This document shows, piece after piece, positions 54,561 to 64,000 of a DNA stretch of 64,000 nt. The stretch is from Isoetes taiwanensis. Lineage: Eukaryota; Streptophyta; Lycopodiopsida; Isoetales; Isoetaceae. The first letter of the stretch is position 1. Every line of letters begins with the position of its first letter. Location of the stretch: positions 20,722,677 to 20,786,676 of the forward strand of contig JAJEKV010000011.1 in NCBI GenBank assembly GCA_021234155.1, written 5' to 3'. The position numbers and the translations under genes are program-made. A model generated the notes under the pieces. It was not told the DNA's origin and ran no database searches. It saw nothing but the letters and a program-made list of their open reading frames with translations.

Positions 54561-56385
54561 ACGAATTACTAGTAGCTTCCTTCCTGAACCATAGGAAAAA
54601 TTAGTTAATCAATTTCAAAGGCCCCAATCTTTAGGGGTCGCTTTTCCACCCAACCGGGTTCAAGCTCATGAGAAATCGTTATCTCATGTCCTAGAAGGAA
54701 TCACGGTTCTCCAAATAAGGTATTCAGGCACAGGCTGAGACAGAGGCGAACCTTTTGGCTGAAGATGATTGAATCCTCAGGCTCAGGTCTAACCACATAT
54801 TTATACAGAGGGATGAGCCTTTTTTTGGATCAACCTCTTTTGTGTGTTAGAAAATATCAGATAGAGAAAGGTTGGACGGATCGTGCAGATAGGATTCGGC
54901 CAAATATATCTTGACTGACCTTTTTTTTTTATTGTAGATAGGATCATCTAATACAGATCCGGGATGTTTCCTGACAAACATCAGGCTGTTTGTGGTACAA
55001 ACAACACCCATGCATCCTTCTACTTGTATTCCAATTGTAATTTCTACATTGTAATATAGAGAGCACCCTTATTTGCAAACGTGGTTATGTCACCTCTATT
55101 GTTTTGTTCGTGTCTCTTTACTCTCTCATAATATGTTACCTCATTTAAGCTCACGGCTGCCATATTTGGGGTGCCTTGCTATTGTTTAAGTGTTTAATAT
55201 GTAGATAACATCACTTAATTTAATGCGGAAAACTTACTTGGTATTCATTCTTATTTATTTGGTACCTGCATACATATTCATGGCGTATGAAGAGCGTTGT
55301 GCTATATGAGGGTGTGAGATGTAAAATCCTTGGACCTCGATTTGCCATATTTTGCCCCTTATTCTCTGATCGAATGATCACACTTCACCCATTAATAAGA
55401 CCCAAATACTTTGTCCAATTCGTTTCGTATTTCGGGAGGAGGGTATTTTGGTAGTGATTATGACTATGATTTCGGTGTGGTATTGTATTAAAAACAATAT
55501 CTTTTGCCATATGAGAGGAGCTTAATTGGTATTTTCTATTTTGAGGTGGCATTTGTGTTTTTTATGCCTATGTTCCAAAGGTCCTATTTTGGAAACGCAC
55601 GAGCCTTTTCTGGGCAAGTTTTTGCCCGAGGTCCAAAATGAATACAGAGGTTTGTAGCTGCATACCAATCATGGATCGTTCTCCATCTCGCACAGGATCC
55701 TTTGGCCTAACTGAGGTTTTCTGCATCGAACAAATCCATCTCCCACAAAATCGTTTGACCTAACTCAGGTTACAGAGGATGCCATAGCCTCCTAGCGCTG
55801 CTGCCGTAGCCGCAACCAGCAGAAAAAAAAAATCAAATCGTATGGAAGAGAACTTGCAAAGTGTTGGAATTGCAATTTTTTAAACAATAATTATCATGCA
55901 GAATCTAACCTGAGATTATGAGCCAAGCTTGTTTTAGATGTAGCTAAATCCGCTTCTTAGGAAGCCTCTGTTTACTTAAATGTAGTTGCAAATCTAGATA
56001 GGTCTGCAGTATCTGATTGCGACCCAAATTTGCGGATGGAGCTCTGAAGCCCTGCGATTTTGCATTGTTGAGTCGTGGTATTTTGGATGGTCTGTTAAGG
56101 TTTTCTGTTTTACGGATGGGCGAATCGTGCAGACCACAACGACTTCCTTGAGGACCCTGTGGCCTGTTTGGTTTATACCACGGCAGGATGGCGGTTTGAT
56201 GAAGCTATGGTTCCTTCAAGGTATGACATGCCATAGATTTTTGCTGCGGTTTGATGGAGGGCCGACCTGTGTGAAGCTGGGTGCGGCAAATTCAGGAGCG
56301 CCATTGGTTTGCTTCTTTTTTATTCGATTTGCCTCAACCAAGGGTTCGTTCTACACCATTGACATTGCCATCAAAATTCTAATGG
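54561..56385. other. Intergenic, no gene recognised
   Basis: No domain, RNA gene or clear transposon end. A short frame at 56127-56432 has no family features and runs through an inverted repeat, so I do not call it a gene. Confidence 0.4.
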
Positions 56386-56429
56386 CCATTGATCTGGCAC
56401 AATACTGGGAATATCCGCCAGATCAATGG
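56386..56429. repeat. Perfect short hairpin
   Basis: ccattgatctggc (56386-56398) and its exact reverse complement gccagatcaatgg (56417-56429) are separated by 18 nt. It lies about 1 kb upstream of the helicase start. Too short for a typical pre-miRNA stem. Confidence 0.75.
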
Positions 56430-56459
56430 TAGGGAATAACACTTATATCCGGTAAGAGG

Positions 56460-56600
56460 CGCCTCACATGTAAATCTTTTAGTATTCACATGTAGTTCAT
56501 CTGAGACGGCCGGTTTGACGTCTGAGCCGTTCATCCCGGAACACCTGAGCGTCTCAACGGCTTGACATCCGGCAAAAACTTGCCGGTGACATGTGAGGCG
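56460..56600. repeat. MITE-like element upstream of the helicase gene
   Basis: cgcctcacatgt (56460-56471) and its reverse complement acatgtgaggcg (56589-56600) bound about 141 bp. Further weaker inverted symmetry is visible inside (gacggccggtttgacg, then caacggcttgacatccgg). No target duplication was confirmed. Confidence 0.45.
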
Positions 56601-56699
56601 TCCCTACGCCGAGCTCCATTTATAGAACTACTCGCATAAGGCTCCAGCCTCTTGTATATAAATTCCAATTAGAAGAGAATATTTTCAAAGTGGAGGTTA

Positions 56700-57388
56700 T
56701 CTATTGAAGCACCATTGAGGCTCTTCCACGTGTCACATTATAAATGGGCAACACCAACCTAAAGGGAGCAGAGTAATTTTCTTGCACATCTCGACTTCCC
56801 CTGTCTTTGTTCGACAGAGTTTGTAGGCGCTTCCAAGTCCGGTGGGCGATCTTTGCCGCTTGTACTTTCTTTCTGTTTCTTTATGCTGTTATTTAGTCCG
56901 CCCAATCTTTCAGATGCTGTGATTTAGTCCGCTAACCGAGTAGTTCTGGGCATCTTTTCCGCCAGTGGAAATAGATTCGGCAGGTGGTTGATTGGGGCTG
57001 ATTTTACTCCCAATGCGTGAATTAATGAAACAAGCGAGCTTTATAAATAACGAGCACTGGTTTAGGGTTTATGCGTGACAGAAACTAGAAGTTATTTTGC
57101 TGGTGGGTGCTGTATTTTGGAGATATAACGACTACGGTTTGAAGATGGTTTGTTAACATGTGGAGACGATGTCTGTGATTAATAGTTAGATCAGTTTGTT
57201 GATCAAACAAAGGGGAGAAATATCAGAAGCTGTTTTTTGAATTGTGATTTATCCTGGACGTTTGAGAATTCGAGGTAAATACTTAGCTGCTTTGACGTCG
57301 TTGTCTATATTTGTAGTTTTTGAAATAAGAGTTTTTTAGGGTTTGTAATCTACCTGACTTTGGTAGCTAAGTGTGCTAGTTTGGCAGG
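56700..57388 (+). promoter_or_regulatory. Promoter and 5' UTR region of the helicase gene
   Basis: The sequence before the helicase start contains a likely 5' UTR intron. The donor is ttcgag followed by gtaaat (intron from 57275) and the acceptor is gtttggcag (ending 57387), two bases before the ATG at 57389. A leader intron is common in plant housekeeping genes. No convincing TATA box could be fixed. Confidence 0.5.
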
Positions 57389-60300
57389 ATGTTATATTCA
57401 GGTGGTCAGCAGCATTATCAGCAGCGCAGTCATAGTTCTCCACATGGAAGGATACCACAGCCGATGCCACACCATGTCAACGCCCAACAGCAAGTGGCCC
57501 AGCAGTTGCAGACTCAGCCTGTGCAACAAGTTCAGGGCAAGCCCACAACAGGGCTTAATCCTTCAGATGCTGATTTATCACCAAAGCTCTCTGGAAACTC
57601 GAGGTAATTTCTTGTTGTAGTTGTGATAATAAAATCCTGGATCCTTTATCCTAAAATGCTAAGCTAGTATTTTGAACTGTTTGGAAAAGACTTTCAAAGT
57701 TTTGAATAAGGATAATTCAAATATTTGTCAAATTTTTATTAGGGTAGATTTGTCTAATAAAGTAGTTGTCAGCAGCAGCATACACTGGAATGTATATGCA
57801 TATGGTGGAAGATGGAAAAATGCAATGTGCAAAAAGGGTGGAATTCATTTCTGCAAGCATACTGAATCAAAATGCACTTGTTCATTGTTTAAAGGCCCTA
57901 CCCAAATGCTCTAAATTCTGTGGCTGGCAAGGTTGGAAGTCACGGGTCAAGATTAGTGTTGACTGGGTATGGATACTGATATATAACTCGTGATCTTAGT
58001 CCATCATATCTGCCTGCGTTCTTTCTGAAATATCAGATTAAATTTCTCAAAATTCCCTATCGGAATCTAGACACTATTTTATATCATAAATTAATGATGT
58101 ATTTCTCAAACTGTTACTTGTGAAGGTAAATACTTAAAAGGCTTTTATGTATTCTGCAGCCTGCAGGATTGGAAGTCACAGATTAAGATTAATGTTGATG
58201 CACGCTACAAAACTGAGGTAATGCAAGAACTGCTATTATGAGCCTGGAATGGGAAGTTAGGCTTTGGATGATTGGGCTTAGGATTGTTTTTTAACTTAGT
58301 TTTTTGAAAAATTCATTAGAACAGGACTTCTAAGAGCAAATAGTCATGAAATATTTACCTATGCCTGGCTAAGAGATCTTGGGATAGGTCTTCTAATCCA
58401 ACAAAAAAGGCTGTGAACCTTTCTCTACAGCATATGAAACATGAGCATTCAAAAGGGAAAAAGTAATTGTCAAATGTCATCATTCTCTCTCCATTGCAGA
58501 TGGATTAATGTATATGTTAATGGTACGTCAAGCAGTGGCGTTTCCTGTAATAAAAGGCTTATTTCTTTTTTGTACCATGCAAGTATGTTATTTTCTTAGT
58601 ATATTGCTTAACCTTAGAGCATGTGATGAATGGCATGCATGTTTCCTGTTTATAGTATGCAAGTATGTTATTTCCTTAGTATGTTGCAAAACATTAGAGT
58701 ATGCGATGGTCATGCTAATAAGGCATTGTTCCAACCTTTTTAGGATGTTACTGCTACGAAGGGGAATGAGTTTGAAGATTATTTTCTAAAGCGGGAATTG
58801 CTAATGGGTATTTACGAGAAAGGTTTTGAGCGGCCATCTCCAATTCAGGAAGAAAGCATTCCAATTGCCTTGACGGGCAGTGACATCCTAGCAAGAGCAA
58901 AGAATGGAACAGGGAAAACTGCTGCATTTTGCATTCCTGCTCTTGAAAGGATTGATCAGAACAAGAATGCCATTCAAGGTTTGTGTGAATCTTAGCCATA
59001 GAATTTGCTTGTTTAACTGATCTCAAACATAGCACTCCTGTTCTGTAGTTCTTATTCTTGTGCCAACACGCGAGCTTGCACTTCAAACTTCACAAGTGTG
59101 TAAAGAACTTGCCAAGCATTTGAAGATTGAAATTATGGTGACTACTGGTGGAACTAGTTTGAAGGATGACATCATGCGGCTTTATCAACCTGTTCATCTT
59201 CTTGTTGGAACACCAGGTCGTGTCCTGGACTTGGCCAACAAAGGTGTTTGCAAACTTCACGATTGTACCATGCTAGTTATGGACGAGGTAGTTTTTATAG
59301 TTTCTTTTGCATTGATTATTGAAGGTGGTCTCTCTCTTCTCTATCTCGTGTCCATTCTGCCTTGCTTTTCATCTTGCGACGATTTAATTGCATGAATTTC
59401 CAACATACAGCTTAGTTTTCTGGAGTATTGTTTGCAACTGTATCTGAGGATGTTAGTCAATTTAGTTGCATGAAATTTTCAACATCAACAATAAATCTAA
59501 CACAGTTTGTTTGCAATCATATCTGAGGATGTTAGTTGATTTAATATGAACGATACAGCTTAGCTTTCCTGTTTTCTTACAGTCTTGTTTGCAACTTGTC
59601 TGAGGATGTTTGAAAAGCTCTCTTGTTAAGTTTTTGAAAATTTTGTATCTCCAGGCAGACAAGCTACTGTCTCCAGAATTTCAACCTCTTGTGGAGAAGC
59701 TTATAAGTTATTTTCCTCAAAACCGCCAGATTTTACTGTACTCTGCAACATTTCCTGTCACGGTCAAGTCTTTTAAGGAAAGATTTCTTCGCAAGCCTTT
59801 TGTCATTAACTTAATGGATGAGCTTACTTTAAAAGGTATCACTCAATATTATGCATTTGTGGAGGAGAGACAAAAAGTCCATTGTTTGAACACTCTCTTT
59901 TCAAAGGTAACAGCTTGTGTTGCTTTGTCCTCTCACCTGTAAAAGAAAGACTTACATGGGACTGTGCTATGTGCAGCTTCAAATCAACCAGTCTATAATA
60001 TTCTGCAATTCAGTGAACCGGGTTGAGCTGTTGGCTAAGAAAATTACAGAACTTGGATATTCTTGTTTCTACATTCATGCAAAAATGCTGCAATCACACC
60101 GTAACAGGGTGTTCCATGACTTCAGAAATGGAGCTTGTCGAAATCTTGTTTCCTCAGGTATGAGAAGATTTGGGCCATATTGCATATTGAGAGGACTTCT
60201 ATTTCTTTTGTTAATAGTTGGATTTTTGGCCTTAGATTTGTTTACTCGTGGAATTGATATCCAAGCTGTCAATGTGGTTATTAATTTTGACTTCCCAAAA

Positions 60301-60621
60301 AACTCTGAGACCTATCTTCATAGGGTAAGTACTAAACTTATGCTGTCATAGCTCTTCTCAGGTTAATAACTTGGCTTAAACTTTGTTATTTCAGGTAGGG
60401 CGGTCCGGCAGGTTTGGACATCTTGGACTTGCTGTCAATCTCATTACATATGAGGACCGGTTTAACCTGTAAGATCTTTTGTATTATTTTTGTCGTCCTA
60501 TGTTTAGTCTTTTCCTTACATTTATACTTCGAACTTTCGCAGGTACAGAATTGAACAGGAGCTAGGTACGGAAATCAAGCCAATCCCCCCCCAGATAGAT
60601 CAGGCAATATATTGCAGATGA
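57389..60621 (+). CDS. RH8: DEAD-box RNA helicase of the DDX6/Dhh1 (plant RH6/RH8/RH12) family
   Basis: Nine exons with GT-AG introns join in frame: 57389-57603, 58160-58217, 58744-58978, 59049-59287, 59655-59906, 59977-60157, 60236-60324, 60395-60468, 60543-60621 (1422 nt, 473 residues plus stop). The first about 70 residues are a Gln-rich tail. Motifs in order: Q motif [21 protein letters not shown], Ia [18 protein letters not shown], Ib [14 protein letters not shown] (split by the intron after DE), [44 protein letters not shown]. The C terminus is [20 protein letters not shown]. The family acts in cytoplasmic P-bodies in translational repression and mRNA decapping. One oddity is that the usual CTD of motif V reads SSD here. 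Arabidopsis relatives are about 500-530 residues, so the N-terminal tail is slightly short. The symbol denotes the family. Confidence 0.95.
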
Positions 60622-62385
60622 GCTGCTACATGGTTGGTTGGGCTTCTAGTAGAAGATTGGTTGATGGAGCATGGGTCTTATATTTCACTCTCTAATTCTA
60701 ACTTCTTAACAATTTCGATCTCGATTGAAGGCTCGTGCTGGTCCCCATGTACTTGATTAGCACTTGCAGCTCCGCAATGCCGCCATGAGTAATTCGTCCT
60801 TAGATTGGATTTGTACATTGTTTTTGTGGCGAACTTATTCAACTTTTGTCGTTTATTTCTTGCGATAAATTTGTTATCCATCACAAATGCATATGGAGAA
60901 ATCAGCAATGCAGGATTATGCGCTCAGCCATAATTGCCAGTGTCTAGGTGGTTCATGAGCAGGTAGCTTATGCATGTGCCGTGTTGGTGTCTCGGGAATA
61001 ATGATTTACAACTGCTTTTCAAGAAGGGTTGGCGTGGCAAAAATTGACAATAATGCCATCCCAAGGTAACAAAAAAAAGTCTCATTATTAACTCAGGTTC
61101 TTTGTCAAGTATAAGTTTTTTCACTTTCATGTTATCATGATTCTTAACATGTTCAAGCAACTTTCTAGAACTTGGATCTACTTTTTCAATTGCGGGCTCT
61201 ATTAAAGATATTGTAACTGTCTGCACTAATAAATCATGCATATTTTTTTTGTTGTTTTCCTGCTGTTCTACATCCCTTTTTGGTTCAGATGCACTTCTGT
61301 GAATATGTTCACAGTTCAATGCTATCACAAAACCTGATGGTACGGTTAATGTTAAGATATTACAATTACTGATCATGGCTGTGAAACTGTAGGCAACTTC
61401 TTTAATGCAAAGAAAACCTTTGTTAACATGTAATTGTAATCACTCCCAAACAGTCTCTAGGGGGCAATTCTATAATTCTTGTTTAAGCATTGAACCAAAT
61501 GTTTCAAGGGCTAGGGCTAGGTAAACATATCATTATCTAGACATATATAATGCAGTTTTGAATTTTTCATTTTTGTTTTTGTCCCTTACGAATTTTTCCG
61601 CGCCGCAATCCATTATCATGTTCTTTTGCCACATTTTTATTGGAAGAATCAGCTCTGTCCAGTGCTGCTAAATAGTCGTGTTATGCTATGGCGGTGGGCA
61701 GTTGTTATGGCGATGTATAGAACAATAGGAGACGAGCAAGAGAAGCTTTCTTCCAATGCAAAAAGGGCAACAACTGGTTGTTGGTTTAGTGCGGAATAGG
61801 AATGGGTAACCGACTGAGCAACCTCCAATACGGAATGCTGGCGGAATTGGCTATGGCGGTCTGGAGCAGAGAAGGAAAAAAGAAATTAGCAACAGGACAG
61901 ACTTTGTTTTTCCCAGGTCGAATGCAGCAGAGGTAAGGTTGCCCATATTTCTCATCGGATTTAGCTTCCCCTTTCTGGGTTCTGAGCAAGTAGCGAAGGT
62001 CTTGAACTTTCTCTGTTCTCCTTCATCGGTCCTGAGTTTACCAAAGAAGCGTTGAGATAGAGACAGTCTAGATGCAGCTATGGTGCTCAAGCAGCCAGAT
62101 TCTTTGCATCTGGTGTTTCTAGAGGAGCAATGGCGACATGCAATCGGCTCTAGTCCTTGGATTAAATTTCTTACCACTGCCTCAAGCGAATTTCCTTTTA
62201 ATTTTTGGTAACAAATTGGGAGATCCTTGGTTTGAATAGAGGAGCTTAATCTAGCGATGCCAACATGCAATCACTTCTGCAATTGCTTCTGCAATCGGCT
62301 TCTCATGGTTTTTAGTATGGAATGCTTTCGTTATTCCAATCCTGGGCCCCTCTGCCTTTCTTGAAAACCTTTCGAATTTCTTTCT
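60622..62385. other. Helicase 3' UTR then intergenic, no gene seen
   Basis: The first few hundred bases probably hold the helicase 3' UTR. Short frames on both strands show no family motif. Confidence 0.45.
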
Positions 62386-63036
62386 GCAGGTTAATAAATT
62401 CGCTTTAAAAAGCAGAGCTTCTTATTCTTATTTTATGATCCCGTCAGGTATGTCCCTGTAAATTGAAACTGTAAATTGAAAGTGTGCACTTTCTTTCGCA
62501 GGAAATGCTCTTAGGTTGCAATTTTACAGGAAATGCGCTTAGGTTGCTATTTTATTTATGTTTTCCATGTTGCTGATGGTTTTTTTGCAGTTTTAGTACA
62601 TCATGAGTGGTAATATAGCTTCAATTCTTTGTGCCATAGTATTTAGGATCACTTCTTGCATTAGATTACAGAAGGAAGGTGTATTTTTACGTCGTAGAGA
62701 AATCGTTATGTCGTCTCCAACTGATGAACTGAAATCCAAAAATAGATATCGCTCTTGAAATAGTTGTTGCAACTACTTCTCTTCTTTAGATGTTAATAAA
62801 GTTGTAGCATAAAGTTGCTCACTAAATTTTGTGCTCACCTAGCAATACTTTCATGACCCAAGTGGAAAGGTTATGAACACTGATGCTCTTGCAGAAATAG
62901 TTATTGCAGGTACGATTTTGTTGCAATTATTGACGAAGTAAGTCTAGTTTATTTTTGTTAAATATGCATCTAAGTTCTCATTGAGTTTAATTATACAGGT
63001 CGTTTGGACACGTTGCATTCTATGGCCTCAAGCATG
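62386..63036 (+). other. Tentative exons of an unrecognised gene
   Basis: Several segments look exon-like. 62390-62449 lies between tttctgcag and a gtatgt donor and reads VNKFALKSRASYSYFMIPS. 62841-62909, after ctcacctag, reads QYFHDPSGKVMNTDALAEIV and ends at a gtacga donor. A third, after attatacag (63000), reads RLDTLHSMASSM to a TAA at about 63036. The second and third join in phase. I cannot assign a family, and the phases do not connect all three. It may be the end of a gene or a decayed copy. Confidence 0.22.
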
Positions 63037-64000
63037 TAAGTGTTGCCACAGTTTCCAAGAGCGAGAGAGAAGAGCAGTCACGTCATCCTTATCAAAGACT
63101 ACCTCTATTACAGTTTTTTTTCAATCAACCATGGTAATTCTGATTCTTGCGAGTGCAAGCCTTATTAGGCAACAATAAGTCGGCATTGTTGTCAAAACAA
63201 TAGGCTAGATTTTTCAATGCAGAAATCCTTTCCTCCTCTTTGGAAGAGTTTTCTAGCATCCACATCACGCTTTTCTAATCTGGACTAGTTTACTTGCAAT
63301 TTTTTTCAGCATTGACATCAGTCATTTCTAATCTGGGCTGTTTTATTTGGAAGTTCAATTGCTTGCAAATTGGGTGGGAATGGGATATTCATGTCACAGA
63401 GTCTAGCGTTCCTACATAGTTTAGGCAATCCAACATTAGGAATTTGCAGGTGCCTAAGATGCACTGAAAGTCATTAGCACGACTTAACAATGAGAACTAA
63501 CAGTGTGATGGAGAAGCTTTGATGGATTACAAATTTTTCCTTCTTGAAGGCTAATGGTTGTGTAACTTATCCGTGTTGAAAATTGTTGTCACTTTCAATG
63601 TTTATTAACACTTAATTCAAAAATAAACTAAAAAAAAATATCGACGATAAAATAATTGTGCTAGATTTTGTTACTCTAGACGTAGAATAAGCTAGAGAAA
63701 AATGTGGATAATGAAATAATTTTGTTAGATTTTGTACTCTTGATGTATAACACTTTATCGTTTGATGAAATTGTATAACATGTAAATAAAAAAGCAACAT
63801 TTTTTTAACAAGGGCTTGCATGTGGAAAGTCTTGGGCAATTACGTGAGAGGAATTCAAAGGGAAGGGAAATTTGAGCTGCTTGAACAATAAAGTTGTGAT
63901 CTATAAGACATCAAGGAATCATTGAAAAAACTAAGAAAAGCTTTAGACCAGTAATCAATGGTGACCTATGTTGCAACACTAAGCTTGCTAGTTTAACGTC
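63037..64000. other. Intergenic, no gene seen
   Basis: AT-rich. A short internal repetition (ttttctaatctggactagttt near 63270 and tttctaatctgggctgtttt near 63325) and another (ttgtgctagattttgtta near 63655, ttttgttagattttgtac near 63720) are visible. No coding support. Confidence 0.4.

Noticed and set aside
56127-56432. 101-residue plus-strand frame
   Set aside because: It passes through a perfect hairpin, has no recognisable domain, and a start so near transposon-like sequence is not convincing.
62900-63050. Resemblance of YDFVAIIDE ... VVWTRCIL to an SUV3-type helicase
   Set aside because: It needs a frame different from the better splice model and omits the core DEIQ region; judged chance similarity.
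1-64000. CRISPR array, prokaryotic operon or phage content
   Set aside because: No regularly spaced repeats of that kind; introns, plant gene families and plant retrotransposons show eukaryotic nuclear DNA.

Overview
The window reads as nuclear DNA of a land plant with a large, transposon-rich genome. The evidence is a dirigent-protein gene, a nine-exon DDX6/Dhh1-type DEAD-box helicase gene with GT-AG introns, a PLS-type pentatricopeptide (PPR) pseudogene, and many Ty3/gypsy and LINE elements. The PPR style and repeat load would suit a fern or another non-flowering lineage, but that is inference; no sequence here fixes the species.

Region 1-12.9 kb is repeat DNA. Two collinear GAATCT-rich minisatellites (about 1.7-2.5 kb and 12.3-12.85 kb) flank long polypurine tracts. 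A LINE on the minus strand sits in the purine tract. It is split by a complete 4.1-kb gypsy chromovirus (5580-9679, 202-bp LTRs, target duplication GTCGC). Region 12.9-20.9 kb holds an LTR remnant with an intact tRNA-Met primer site, a LINE fragment inside a tandem SINE-like repeat, the intact dirigent gene (15702-16244), a foldback repeat, and an unrecognised spliced minus-strand gene (18090-19593).

Region 20.9-25.4 kb is the most unusual structurally. A near-palindrome with arms of about 470 bp (20893-21850) belongs to a foldback repeat family. Inverted copies of that family bracket one exon of a gamma-glutamylcyclotransferase-like gene with a good splice donor. The outer copy ends in a head-to-tail duplication that abuts a frameshifted PPR pseudogene.

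Region 27.1-53.1 kb is a nest of minus-strand gypsy elements. E1 (27079-53079, a degenerate chromovirus) is split by E2 (31104-51972, LTRs of about 2.5 kb). E2 is split by E3 (34379-43672, chromovirus, target duplication CATCC, primer site intact). Two LINE fragments are inserted in E1 and in an E2 LTR. E2 carries a second RNase H domain between protease and reverse transcriptase, which is an uncommon order.

Region 53.1-64 kb returns to lower repeat density: a gag remnant, small inverted repeats, then the helicase gene (57389-60621), which joins cleanly into a 473-residue protein with all DEAD-box motifs. After it come about 3.4 kb with only tentative exons. The helicase (P-body mRNA decay and translational repression) and the dirigent protein (apoplastic phenoxy-radical coupling) are the only genes I consider clearly functional. 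They are not functionally linked.
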